Source: Gp6-AA40 sp046732795 (GTDB taxonomy: Bacteria > Acidobacteriota > Vicinamibacteria > Vicinamibacterales > UBA2999). Taken from it: a stretch of 64,000 nucleotides of DNA. Positions 48,939 through 57,895 of the stretch are shown here, piece after piece (within the stretch, counting starts at the first letter, position 1; every line of letters begins with the position of its first letter). The stretch lies in NCBI GenBank assembly GCA_046732795.1, contig JBKPNV010000044.1, positions 1-64,000 of the forward strand, in the 5' to 3' direction. The notes beneath the pieces were generated by a model, which was given only the letters and a program-made list of their open reading frames with translations, made no database searches and was not told the DNA's origin. A program made the translations under genes and the position numbers.

Positions 48939-50612
48939 CTATCGCTGCGTGAATTGGGCGGATGCATTTCTCAACTGCGGATTGGCCTGCGCGGGAGCGG
49001 GCTGAGCCGGTAGGGCAGGCGCTGGTTGTTGAATGATTGGATTGCCTCCCGTTGCCGGCAACGCGTTCCCAATCGGGAGATCCGGAAGGAGTGCCACGCG
49101 TGCCCGCGCGATCTGGAGATCGCGAGCGGCGAGCGCGCGATTCGCGCCCGCCTGCTGACGCTGTACTCGCGCGTCAGAGAGTTCGAGCTGCGTCGAGACA
49201 CCCGATTGATAACGGACGTCGGCAATCTGATATGCGCGGTCGGCTTGCTGCACCGTTCCCGCCGTCGACTCCCAGGCGGCACGGGCGGCGAGCAGCTCTG
49301 CCCAGGCCGAGCGCGTATCGAGCGCGGCGAGCTCCTCGGCCTGCTTCTGTTGCAGACGCGATTGTTCGAGCTCCTCTCGTGCGACGATCTCATCGCCGCG
49401 TTGCCGACCGCCGGTGAGAATCGGCACGCTCATGCTGACACCCACGGTCCAGTTCGAGCGATCGAACGAAGGGAGGACGTTGTCCGGGTACGCGATCCGA
49501 GCGTAGTTGGAATTGAACGACACCGTGGGCATGCGCTGCGCTTCGGTCAGCTGCAGCGAGGCTTCGCGCGTCCGCACAGTCGCGCTCGCCTGCTCAACGG
49601 CCACACGCTCCGGCAGCGACAGGGTTCCTACGGTCAGCGATGGCGTGTCGCTCGAGCGCAAGGTGTTCTCGACGGCACTCACCCGCTCGACGAATACCGG
49701 CGGAGGCGGCAGGTTGTCGTCCGACAGCGCGTCGGCCAGCTGCAGGTCGGCTTCGGCCGGCAGATCGAGCAGTCGCTTGAGGCGCAGGTACGCCAGCGCA
49801 CGGTTGACGCGCTGGCGAATGAGGACGGGTTGCTGCGTGTCCCGATTGACGCGCGCGCGCAAGACTTCGAATTCGGGTTGTGTTCCCGCGTTCAGTCCCG
49901 CCTCGACCTGTCGTAACGTCGCGCCTGCCTGTTCGAGCGTCGCGGCGGCGATGTTGACGAGCTGATCGCTCAGCACAGCGTCGTAGTAGGCCTGCGTCAC
50001 CTCGAACAGCAATTGCGCCCGCGCGGTCGTCAGTCCCAACTGCGCAGACTCGCGCCCGACGGCGGCGAGGGAGATCTGCGCGCCGTTGCGGCCACCTGAC
50101 CACAGGCTCTGGGAAAACGACAGAGACGCGCGCCAGGTGTTGCGCCGGCCGAATGGCAAATTCTCGAGGCCATCAATCCCGCCTGACCCGAAGGATCCGC
50201 CGCCAACGGCTCCGCAATCGATCGCGCGCTCGAGTTCAGCGACCCGCGCGTCGAGGGCAGCCTGCGGATTGAGCGCGAACGGCGGACACGCCGATCCGGT
50301 CGCACCAGTGTTGAACACATTGTCGAATTCAGATGCGAGCGAACGGTCGTAGCTGGCGGCGGCAGACAGCTGTGGAAGCAGTCCGCTGCGTGCGCGAATC
50401 TGATCGGCTTCAGCCCGCCGCACGGCGGCGGCGGCGATCGATATGCCCTCGCTTCTAGGCTCGGCCAGCGACAACACCTGTTCGAGCGTCAGCGGTCCGG
50501 GTGGAACAGCGGCGGCCTCGCGAGTCTGCGCGCGTGCCGGAAGCGGAATCACGAGCGACAACAGCCACACGGCGGCCATCATCTGCGGCGTGGTACATCG
50601 TCTATAAGGCAT
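48939..50612 (-). CDS. TolC family outer-membrane efflux channel
   Basis: Outer-membrane factor of 557 residues with a signal peptide ending PLPARAQ. Two outer-membrane efflux (OEP) repeats are visible, with long helical stretches such as RREAEADQIRARSGLLPQLS-like VRRAEADQIRARSGLLPQ and YRAQYRSGVSTQLELSDA-like IADVRYQSGVSTQLELSDAR. A Gln/Pro/Ala-rich tail (from about 520) ends the protein. Second gene of the operon, 78 nt after marR and 11 nt before the adaptor gene. Confidence 0.92.
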   Translation of the reverse strand: MPYRRCTTPQMMAAVWLLSLVIPLPARAQTREAAAVPPGPLTLEQVLSLAEPRSEGISIAAAAVRRAEADQIRARSGLLPQLSAAASYDRSLASEFDNVFNTGATGSACPPFALNPQAALDARVAELERAIDCGAVGGGSFGSGGIDGLENLPFGRRNTWRASLSFSQSLWSGGRNGAQISLAAVGRESAQLGLTTARAQLLFEVTQAYYDAVLSDQLVNIAAATLEQAGATLRQVEAGLNAGTQPEFEVLRARVNRDTQQPVLIRQRVNRALAYLRLKRLLDLPAEADLQLADALSDDNLPPPPVFVERVSAVENTLRSSDTPSLTVGTLSLPERVAVEQASATVRTREASLQLTEAQRMPTVSFNSNYARIAYPDNVLPSFDRSNWTVGVSMSVPILTGGRQRGDEIVAREELEQSRLQQKQAEELAALDTRSAWAELLAARAAWESTAGTVQQADRAYQIADVRYQSGVSTQLELSDARVQRQQAGANRALAARDLQIARARVALLPDLPIGNALPATGGNPIIQQPAPALPAQPAPAQANPQLRNASAQFTQR

Positions 50613-50690
50613 GTGTCTGAGAGTCCTCTGGTGTGCAGCCGTGCACTGTTTTTGGACGACGGCCTCGGCTGGCCCGTTCCGTCCAGACCG

Positions 50691-51239
50691 TCAGGTACGC
50701 AGGATCTGCGCCGGCGGCGGCGCGACTCGCCGGGGTCGGCGGGTGCGAGTCTTGCGCTGCACTGCCGGACGCTGAGTCTGGAGCCAGGCCACGTGATCAG
50801 CGGCCAGGGCAAGGGCCCTGGTCAGGTACTCGACAACCAGCGTCAGTTGACGATCGTCGTACTGCTCGTGCAGTCGGGCCGTGCTTTCGGCCAATCGCCG
50901 GTATAACCCCGCGATCTGTCGAAAGTTTCCTGACAGCGCCTCGACGCGGACACATCGGCGATCGTCGGGATCGCGATGGCGCCGGGCAAAGCCCGCACGC
51001 TCGAGGCGATCGATGACTGCCGTCATGGCGCCGGTCGTAAGCCCGACGTGTTCCGCAAGCCGCCCGGCGGTGGTCGGACCGGCGATCTCGAGCAGATCGA
51101 GGCACTCGAGATCAGTCGAGTTCAAGCCGACGATCTTTGCCACCGTATCACTCAACAACACCGATTGGGCGCTGACCCTGCGCAACGTCTCATCGAGCTG
51201 CCTGAGCAGGTCGACACGAGCTTGTGATGTCCTGGCCAT
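50691..51239 (-). CDS. MarR family transcriptional regulator of the efflux operon
   Basis: 182-residue winged-helix regulator with the MarR core: LNSTDLECLDLLEIAGPTTA, recognition helix LTTGAMTAVIDRLERAGF, and wing RHRDPDDRRCVRVE. A basic Arg/Pro-rich tail of about 20 residues follows. It is the first gene of the operon with tolC, MFP and RND genes, and an 8-bp inverted repeat lies just before it, so autorepression released by an efflux substrate is the likely mechanism. Confidence 0.93.
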   Translation of the reverse strand: MARTSQARVDLLRQLDETLRRVSAQSVLLSDTVAKIVGLNSTDLECLDLLEIAGPTTAGRLAEHVGLTTGAMTAVIDRLERAGFARRHRDPDDRRCVRVEALSGNFRQIAGLYRRLAESTARLHEQYDDRQLTLVVEYLTRALALAADHVAWLQTQRPAVQRKTRTRRPRRVAPPPAQILRT

Positions 51240-51253
51240 ATCACTTATTTACA

Positions 51254-51278
51254 AAGTATCTCAAACATCAAGATACTT
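51254..51278. promoter_or_regulatory. Candidate MarR operator
   Basis: Inverted repeat AAGTATCT-9nt-AGATACTT, 14 nt upstream of the marR start. On the - strand the inner part reads TATCTTGATGTTTGAGATA, close to the TATCTTGA-type half sites bound by several MarR-family repressors. It is in an AT-rich stretch suited to a promoter. Confidence 0.6.
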
Positions 51279-51327
51279 GCTTCAAGAGCGGTCATTGGTG
51301 TAGGCCCAACTGACGCAAACTTCGTCC

Positions 51328-51348
51328 GAGTCCCGAGTCCCGAGTCCC
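51328..51348. repeat. Tandem GAGTCCC heptamer, three copies
   Basis: Three perfect direct copies of the 7-mer GAGTCCC, between the marR promoter region and the next gene. A looser CTCTTGG/CTCTGAC run of the same kind lies at 18603-18655. Confidence 0.7.
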
Positions 51349-51376
51349 GCATTAGAATCTCGCGCGGAGGACCTTC

Positions 51377-52384
51377 ATGCGCCCAGCGCTCACGACTCTG
51401 GCGGTTGCGACCGCTCTCCTCACTGCTTCCTTTACGGCTCGCGTGAGCGGTTCGACCGGACCCATCCCCCTCAATTGCAATCGCGCCTGCCTCGAGGGCC
51501 TGATCGATCAGTACCTCGCGGCCGTTGTCGCTCACGATTCCTCCAAGCTGCCGTTGTCGGAGGACGTCAAATACAGCGAGAACTATCAGATGCTCAAGGT
51601 CGGCGACGGGTTCTGGAAGACCGCGAGCGGCACCGGGAACTACCGACACATCTTCGCCGACCCGGAGTTCGGGCAGGTCGCGATGATGGGGACGATGCGC
51701 GAAGCGAACACGGCAATCCTCATGAGCCTGCGCCTGCGCGTCGAACTCGGTCGCATCACCGAGATCGAGTCGGTGTACTTCAAGCCGGGAGGCGGAGGAC
51801 CGAACAACATCGACGCCATGGACAAGAGCGGCAAGCCGGAAGAAATCTGGTTCAAATCGATCCCTCCGGCGCAGCGGCTGTCACGACAGGAGATGATCGC
51901 GGTCGCCGATGGTTACTTCACCGGGCTGCAGAAGAATGACGGCAAGGGCATCAACGGTACGGGCACCTACCCGTTCACGAACGATTGCCATCGAATCGAG
52001 AACGGAGCGCCGACGACCAACGTGCCGCGGCCGCCTAACGAAAAACCGGGCACCATCAACTTGTTTGCCATGGATTGCCTCTCACAATTCAAGATGGGCC
52101 TCTATTACGTCGTGCAGAGCATCCACGGGCGGCGTTACCCGCTGGTCGATGCCGAACGCGGTGTGGTCTGGGCGCACGTGGTGTTCGACCAGGGCACGGT
52201 CAATCAAGGCGTCCTGTCCGATGGCACCAGACACAGCTATCCTGGGTTCAACCGGCCCAGCAGCATTCTGGTGACCGAGGCGTTCCTCATCGAGAACGGG
52301 AAGATCCGCCGCGTGGAGATGATCGGACCGTCGGCTACCTACCACATGAACTCGCCGTGGCCCGGCGGTTTGAGCGGGAATTGA
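51377..52384 (+). CDS. Secreted NTF2-like protein of unknown function
   Basis: 335 residues with a signal peptide (1 to about 24). The mature part seems to hold two NTF2-like alpha+beta domains: CLEGLIDQYLAAVVAHDSSK with VKYSENYQMLKVGDGFWKTA in the first, and QEMIAVADGYFTGLQKND with FTNDCHRIENG in the second. This arrangement fits the DUF8021/SnoaL-like type and may bind or hydrolyse a small ligand, but no function is known to me. Cysteines near the start (NCNRAC) could form a disulfide. GGAGG lies 7 nt before the ATG. Ends next to two repeats. Confidence 0.7.
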   Translation: MRPALTTLAVATALLTASFTARVSGSTGPIPLNCNRACLEGLIDQYLAAVVAHDSSKLPLSEDVKYSENYQMLKVGDGFWKTASGTGNYRHIFADPEFGQVAMMGTMREANTAILMSLRLRVELGRITEIESVYFKPGGGGPNNIDAMDKSGKPEEIWFKSIPPAQRLSRQEMIAVADGYFTGLQKNDGKGINGTGTYPFTNDCHRIENGAPTTNVPRPPNEKPGTINLFAMDCLSQFKMGLYYVVQSIHGRRYPLVDAERGVVWAHVVFDQGTVNQGVLSDGTRHSYPGFNRPSSILVTEAFLIENGKIRRVEMIGPSATYHMNSPWPGGLSGN

Positions 52385-52387
52385 GCG

Positions 52388-52433
52388 GTCCGGCTAAAGC
52401 CGGACACTATGTCTAGTCCGGCCGAAGCCGGGC
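52388..52433. repeat. Two GTCCGGC-type palindromic repeats
   Basis: GTCCGGCTAAAGCCGGAC (52388-52405, followed by ACTATG) and a diverged copy GTCCGGCCGAAGCCGGGC (52416-52433, followed by ACTACG), right after the stop of the NTF2-like gene. Same family as at 10849, 14005 and 14042. Confidence 0.85.
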
Positions 52434-52547
52434 ACTACGTCTGAATACCCAAATCAAGGTAGACCGGCCTGCCAATCGCGAAATGGGGTTTCGCGTTCGT
52501 CTGCCGCTCGGTCATACTCGACGAATCCACGGCCGGAAGCGATCGCC

Positions 52548-54962
52548 GTGCGGGGGACCGTGAAGAGAACGATCGTCGGAATCAGCGCGCTCGGCGTTCT
52601 TGTGTGCTGTACCTGGTCGACCGCCGCACAGCAACCTGCTCGAAGCGCGTCGGCAAGACCCATCGCTGCAGCTGCAGCCTACCAGGCGACCTTGCAGCAA
52701 TACTGTGTCACCTGTCACAACAACAGGCTGAAGTCAGGCAACCTGGCGATCGATCAACTCGATATCCATAACCTCAGTGAGGACGCCGAGTCGTGGGAGA
52801 AAGTGGTGCGCAAGCTGCGCGTCGGCGCCATGCCGCCTCGCGGCGCGCGGCGCCCTGACGCGACGACGGCAAACGCCCTCATCACGTGGCTCGAAGGCGA
52901 GCTCGATCGTGCCGGCACGGCCAATCCCGGCCGGCCGACGCTTCGCAGGCTCAATCGAGCGGAGTATGCGAACGCCATTCGCGATCTGCTCTCGCTCGAC
53001 GTCGACGTCACCTCACTATTGCCGCCCGACGGCGCGGCATTCGGTTTCGACAACGTCGCCGATGCGCAAGGCAGTTCGCCGGCACTCCTGCAAGCGTATC
53101 TTGCGGCCGCACGCAAGATCAGCGCGGTCGCGGTCGGTGACTCGCGGATCGGTGTCGGCAGCGACACGTACACCGCCCGCCAGGATTTGTCACAGGACGT
53201 GCACCTCGAGGGGCTACCCCTCGGCACTGTCGGCGGCCTGCGGGCGACACACACGTTTCCTTTGGATGCCGAGTACGAATTTCAAGTTCGTCTCTATCGC
53301 ACGAACCTGAGCGCGATGCGAGGCCTGGAAGATCCACAGGAGGTCGAGCTCACGGTCGATGGCGAACGGATCCTTTCGGCGTCGATCGGTGGCGACAAGG
53401 ATCTGATCGCGCTTCAAACGAACCCGACAGATACGTCGGACGGAATTGAAGCGACACGGCTGCGCGTCCGGCGCTTCGTCAAGGCGGGCCAGCGGGACGT
53501 CGCCGCCGCGTTCATCGAAAAGACGTCGCCAACGTTCGAGACGCACCGCTTGCAGCGATTCGTTCGCGACTTCGCGAATCCGTTCGACGCCGAGGGTGCA
53601 CCCCACGTCCTGTCCATCGCCATCCAGGGGCCGTTCGACGCCAAGGGGGCCGAGAAGCCACCCAGCTCACGTGTCTTCACCTGCACGCCGGCCGGCGCAG
53701 CGGGGGAGACGAGCTGCGCGAGGCGCATTCTCTCGGCCCTCGCCACCCAGGCGTACCGGCGTCCGGTGTCGAGCGCAGAAGTCACTGACCTCATGTCGTC
53801 GTACGACCAGGGACGCACGGACGGCTCGTTCAAGACCGGCGTGCAATTCGGGTTGCGTCGCATCCTCGCCAGCCCGTCGTTCGTATTTCGTCCGGAAGCC
53901 GAGCCCGCGACGCTCGCGCCCGGAACCGCCTACCGCGTAAGCGATCTCGAGCTGGCGTCGCGGCTGTCGTTCTTTCTGTGGAGTACCCTCCCCGACGACG
54001 AACTCATGCGGGTCGCGCGCGAAGGACGGCTCAATCAGCCGGCGACGCTGCGCGGCGAGATGCGCCGCATGCTCGCGGACCCACGGTCATCTGCCTTCGT
54101 CAACAACTTCGCCGGTCAGTGGCTCCACCTGCGTAACCTGCGCAGCATCACGCCCAATTCAGATCTGTTCCCCGACTTCGACGACAACCTGCGTCAGGCG
54201 TTCCGGCGCGAAGCCGAGCTCTTTTTCGAGAGCGTGCTGCAGGAGAACCGCAGCGTCCTCGACCTGATGACCGCCGACTACACCTTCGTCAACGAGCGGC
54301 TGGCGCGGCAGTACGGCATCGACAATGTCTTCGGCAGCGGGTTCCGCCGCGTGCAGTTGAAGGATCCGGCGCGATTCGGCCTGCTCGGCAAGGGAGCCGT
54401 GCTGCTGGCGACTTCCCACCCTACGACGACGTCGCCGGTCCTGCGTGGCAAATGGGTGCTCGAGAACATCATCGGTACTCCGCCGCCGGCGCCGCCGGCC
54501 GACCTGGATACGGCCCTCAAGACCGACCCGCCGGGGAGCGCACCCAAGACGATGCGGGCGCAGATGGAGCGGCACCGGACCAATCCAGTCTGCGCGAACT
54601 GCCATCAGACAATGGACCCGATTGGCTTTGCGCTCGAAAACTTCGACGTGGTCGGCACGTGGCGTACGGAGGATCGGTCAGGCCTGTCGCTCGATACCGC
54701 GGATATCCTGACCGATGGCACGCCTATCAGTGGTGTGGCGTCGCTCCGGCAGGCGCTGCTGCGGCGGCCCGACGTCTTCGTGCAGACGCTGACAGAAAAA
54801 CTGCTCATCTATGCACTCGGCCGCGGCCTCACCGCAGAGGACATGCCGATTGTTCGAAAGATCGTGCGTGACGCGGCACAACAGCAGTATCGTTTCTCAG
54901 CCCTCCTGGACGGGATCGTCGCGAGCGCGCCCTTCCAGATGCGGCAGAAGGTGGCTAGGTAG
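52548..54962 (+). CDS. DUF1592 multi-domain secreted cytochrome-like protein
   Basis: Exported 804-residue protein. After the signal peptide comes a c-type haem site CVTCH (53-57), then the ordered set DUF1587 (RRLNRAEYANAIRDLL), DUF1595, DUF1592 (LELASRLSFFLWSTLPDDELM), DUF1588 (FGLLGKGAVLLATSHP) and DUF1585, which holds a second CANCH (682-686). This architecture is known from Planctomycetes and Acidobacteria, usually beside DUF1552 genes; the role is unknown, possibly extracellular polymer oxidation. GTG at 52548 or 52560 is the start. First gene of a three-gene operon; the next gene begins 10 nt after its stop. Confidence 0.88.
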   Translation: MRGTVKRTIVGISALGVLVCCTWSTAAQQPARSASARPIAAAAAYQATLQQYCVTCHNNRLKSGNLAIDQLDIHNLSEDAESWEKVVRKLRVGAMPPRGARRPDATTANALITWLEGELDRAGTANPGRPTLRRLNRAEYANAIRDLLSLDVDVTSLLPPDGAAFGFDNVADAQGSSPALLQAYLAAARKISAVAVGDSRIGVGSDTYTARQDLSQDVHLEGLPLGTVGGLRATHTFPLDAEYEFQVRLYRTNLSAMRGLEDPQEVELTVDGERILSASIGGDKDLIALQTNPTDTSDGIEATRLRVRRFVKAGQRDVAAAFIEKTSPTFETHRLQRFVRDFANPFDAEGAPHVLSIAIQGPFDAKGAEKPPSSRVFTCTPAGAAGETSCARRILSALATQAYRRPVSSAEVTDLMSSYDQGRTDGSFKTGVQFGLRRILASPSFVFRPEAEPATLAPGTAYRVSDLELASRLSFFLWSTLPDDELMRVAREGRLNQPATLRGEMRRMLADPRSSAFVNNFAGQWLHLRNLRSITPNSDLFPDFDDNLRQAFRREAELFFESVLQENRSVLDLMTADYTFVNERLARQYGIDNVFGSGFRRVQLKDPARFGLLGKGAVLLATSHPTTTSPVLRGKWVLENIIGTPPPAPPADLDTALKTDPPGSAPKTMRAQMERHRTNPVCANCHQTMDPIGFALENFDVVGTWRTEDRSGLSLDTADILTDGTPISGVASLRQALLRRPDVFVQTLTEKLLIYALGRGLTAEDMPIVRKIVRDAAQQQYRFSALLDGIVASAPFQMRQKVAR

Positions 54963-54972
54963 GAGATCGCAC

Positions 54973-56289
54973 ATGTTCCTCACCAAGAGTGCGTTGCCCA
55001 GACGGACGTTCCTGCGCGGGATCGGCGCAACCGTCGCGCTGCCGTTTCTCGATGCAATGGTTCCAGCGGCCACAGCGCTGGCACAGACGCCCGGCGCACG
55101 GCCGTCGAGGGTCGGATTCATCTACGTGCCACACGGCGCGGACATGAGTTCATGGACGCCGACATCAGCGGGCACGCAATTCGAGCTCTCGCCCACACTG
55201 CAGACCCTCGCCCCCTTCAAAGAACAGATGGTCGTGGTCAGCAACCTGCAGCGCGCCGGCGGACAGGCCGGAATGCATGCGGCGGCTGCCAGCGGCTGGC
55301 TGAGCGGCGCGATTCCCAAGCGCACCGAAGCCGAAGATTTCGAGTGCGGCACGACGATCGATCAGGTGGTCGCCAGGAAGATCGGTCAGTCGTCGCCATT
55401 TCCGTCGCTGGAATTCGCAACCGAGGACTTCACCGGGTACGTCGGCGGTTGCACGCCCGGCTACAGCTGCGCCTACCACGATTCGATTTCATGGGCCACG
55501 CCAACCACGCCGCTCCCGATGGAGATCAATCCGCGCGTGGCGTTCGAGCGCCTCTTCGGCGACGGTGGCTCCGAGGCGGAACGTCAGAGCAAGCTGCGCG
55601 AAGAGCGCAGCATTCTCGACGGCGTCCTCAACGACATGCGCGCGCTGCAGTCACGCCTTGGCGCGCACGATCGCGCGCGTGTGGCCAATTACCTGGATGA
55701 CATCCGCGAAATCGAGCGCCGGATTCAACGGAGCGAGGCTCAGCAGCGGGCGGATGTGACGATGGTCAAGCCGCTCGGCATACCGGAGACCTTCGACGCC
55801 CACAGCGCGCTGATGACCGACTTGATTGCCGTAGCCCTGCAGGCGGAGCTCACGCGCGTCTTCACATTCATGATGTCGCGCGAAGGCAGTCAGCGAACCT
55901 TCTCGCAGATCGGGATCAGCGATCCGTGGCACGTCACCTCGCACCATGGCGACAAGCCCGAGAAGGTAGCGGCCAACGCGAAGATCAACGTCTTCTGCCT
56001 GCAGATGTACGCGCGCCTGCTGGAAAAGCTGCGCGCGACGCCCGACGGCGACGGCACGCTGCTCGATCGCTCATTGATCTTCTTCGGCAGCGGCATGGCC
56101 AACTCCAACGTGCACGCGACCGATCCGCTGCCCATGGTCGCCGTCGGCGGCGGCACCGGCAGAGGCAACCGTCACGTCGTCCTGCCGAAGAACACACCGC
56201 TTGGCAACCTGTGGCTGACGGTGGCCAATCACTTCGACAGTCCGATGAGCAAGTTCGGAGAGAGCACAGGTACTGCGGAATTCTTCTGA
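54973..56289 (+). CDS. DUF1552 Tat-exported protein
   Basis: 438-residue protein with a twin-arginine signal (LPRRTFLRGIGATVALPFLD), so it is exported folded. The body matches DUF1552, a relative of DUF1501/alkaline-phosphatase-like secreted proteins: RVGFIYVPHGADM, SNLQRAGGQAGMHAAAASGWLSG, and a C-terminal LIFFGSGMANSNVHATDPLP. AGGAG precedes the ATG at 54973; a longer frame reading back into the DUF1592 gene is rejected. It is always found with DUF1592 proteins and may be their partner enzyme. The stop overlaps the ankyrin gene start (TGATG). Confidence 0.88.
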   Translation: MFLTKSALPRRTFLRGIGATVALPFLDAMVPAATALAQTPGARPSRVGFIYVPHGADMSSWTPTSAGTQFELSPTLQTLAPFKEQMVVVSNLQRAGGQAGMHAAAASGWLSGAIPKRTEAEDFECGTTIDQVVARKIGQSSPFPSLEFATEDFTGYVGGCTPGYSCAYHDSISWATPTTPLPMEINPRVAFERLFGDGGSEAERQSKLREERSILDGVLNDMRALQSRLGAHDRARVANYLDDIREIERRIQRSEAQQRADVTMVKPLGIPETFDAHSALMTDLIAVALQAELTRVFTFMMSREGSQRTFSQIGISDPWHVTSHHGDKPEKVAANAKINVFCLQMYARLLEKLRATPDGDGTLLDRSLIFFGSGMANSNVHATDPLPMVAVGGGTGRGNRHVVLPKNTPLGNLWLTVANHFDSPMSKFGESTGTAEFF

Positions 56290-57779
56290 TGCGCTGGGTC
56301 GCTTCACTCATCATCCTGGCGATAGCTCTGCCTGCGCGCGCTGCGGGGCTGGAACCGGAAGTCGTTGCCGCGGTCAAGGCCGGCAACGCTGCATCCGTGC
56401 GCACGCTGATCGCACGCAAAGCTGACGTCAACGCGACCGAGGTCGACGGGACGAGCGCGCTGCATTGGGCGGTTCGCGCCGGCGATGTGTCGAGCGCAGA
56501 ACTGCTGATTCGGGCGGGCGCGCGAGTCGATGCGGCGAACCGGTACGGCGTCACCCCGCTGTCGCTGGCGGCGCGCATCGGACGCGCGGACCTCATCGAC
56601 CTCCTGCTGAAATCCGGCGCGAGCGTCAAAAGCGCCGAGGCCACGCTTCCCGAAGGGCAGACGCTCGTCATGCACGCGGCGAGAACGGGCAGCGTCGACG
56701 CCGTGAAGCGCCTGATCGCGGCCGGCTCGGACGTGAACGCGCACGAGACGCGCACCGGGACGACCGCGCTGGTGTGGGCGGCCGTCAGCAACCGGGCGGA
56801 TGCCGTCCGTGCCCTCGCTGAGGCCGGAGCCGACGCGAACATCCAGTCCACGGTCACCCGCTATCCGCACACGCAGAATGGCGTGCTGCTCTCGGGCGTC
56901 GAAGAAGGCGTCTCGTATGTCGGGCAGACGGTGCTGCCACGCGGCGGCTGGTCCGCCGTGATGTACGCGGCGCGCGAAGGCGCCGTCGACGCGGCGCACG
57001 CGCTGGCCGACGCTGGCGCGAATCTCGACCTGCAGGACCCGGAGGGCACGACCGCCCTCATCATCGCCATCATCAACGCGCACTGGGAAACTGCGTCGGT
57101 TCTCATCGCGAAAGGCGCGGACCTGAACCTGGCCGACATCAAGGGCATGACGCCGCTGTACGCCGCCATCGACATGCATACGCTGGGCGATACCTTCGGC
57201 CGGCCGTATCCGCCCGCGCCCGTCATCGAGGGCAGCATCGGCATCATCAAAATGCTTCTTGCGAAAGGAGCCAGTCCCAATGCGCGCTTGAACGGACCGA
57301 TCCTCAAGCGTGTCTACGACGCGGGAGACAACAGGCTCGGCGAAGGCTCGACGCCCTTCATGCGTGCGGCGCGCAAGTGCGACGCGACCGTCATGCAGTT
57401 ACTGCTCGACGCCGGTGCCGATGCGAAACTGACGCAGAAAAGCGGGAACAATGCACTCATGCTCGCGGCTGGAGCGGTGAGCTCCGGTGGGGACGAGAGC
57501 CAGCATATCTCGGAAGAACAGGCGCTCGCCGCGATCGAGATTGGCATTGCGGCGGGAATGGATGTCAACGAGACCAACGCCAACGGCGACACGGCCCTGC
57601 ACACTGCCGCGACGACCGGTAGCGGACTTCATTCTGTGATTCGACTGCTGGTTCAGTCAGGCGCCCGCCTCGACATCACGAACAAAGCCGGGCGCACACC
57701 GCTCGAGGCTGCTCAACGCGCGCGCCAGCCTGACGAAGCCACGATCGCGCTGCTTCGCGAGTTGACCGGCTCAAAGTAA
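56289..57779 (+). CDS. Secreted ankyrin-repeat protein
   Basis: 496 residues with a signal peptide (ending LPARA) and about ten ankyrin repeats, for example GTSALHWAVRAGDVSSAELLI, YGVTPLSLAARIGRADLIDLL and GDTALHTAATTGSGLHSVIRL (each given as the core only). Ankyrin stacks bind other proteins. As the third gene of the operon, translationally coupled to DUF1552, it is a good candidate for the scaffold that holds the DUF1592 and DUF1552 proteins together outside the inner membrane. Start at the ATG that overlaps the preceding stop. Confidence 0.88.
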   Translation: MRWVASLIILAIALPARAAGLEPEVVAAVKAGNAASVRTLIARKADVNATEVDGTSALHWAVRAGDVSSAELLIRAGARVDAANRYGVTPLSLAARIGRADLIDLLLKSGASVKSAEATLPEGQTLVMHAARTGSVDAVKRLIAAGSDVNAHETRTGTTALVWAAVSNRADAVRALAEAGADANIQSTVTRYPHTQNGVLLSGVEEGVSYVGQTVLPRGGWSAVMYAAREGAVDAAHALADAGANLDLQDPEGTTALIIAIINAHWETASVLIAKGADLNLADIKGMTPLYAAIDMHTLGDTFGRPYPPAPVIEGSIGIIKMLLAKGASPNARLNGPILKRVYDAGDNRLGEGSTPFMRAARKCDATVMQLLLDAGADAKLTQKSGNNALMLAAGAVSSGGDESQHISEEQALAAIEIGIAAGMDVNETNANGDTALHTAATTGSGLHSVIRLLVQSGARLDITNKAGRTPLEAAQRARQPDEATIALLRELTGSK

Positions 57780-57789
57780 CTACGGCTAA

Positions 57790-57830
57790 CGCTCTTCGAC
57801 ATGGCGAAGAGCGCGGGCTTCAGCCCCCGC
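57790..57830. terminator. Hairpin pair after the ankyrin gene
   Basis: A perfect 9-bp stem CGCTCTTCG-6nt-CGAAGAGCG (57790-57813) is followed directly by GCGGGCTTCAGCCCCCGC (57813-57830), which folds GGGCT-TC-AGCCC and resembles the GGCGGGTCTGAAGACCCGCC repeat family. The pair lies between two convergent genes and probably ends both transcripts. Confidence 0.6.
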
Positions 57831-57895
57831 ATCGCGATAATTGCGCACGCTAACCCTGCGCTGACGCCCACAGGGAAAACACCTGAAGACTCGCG

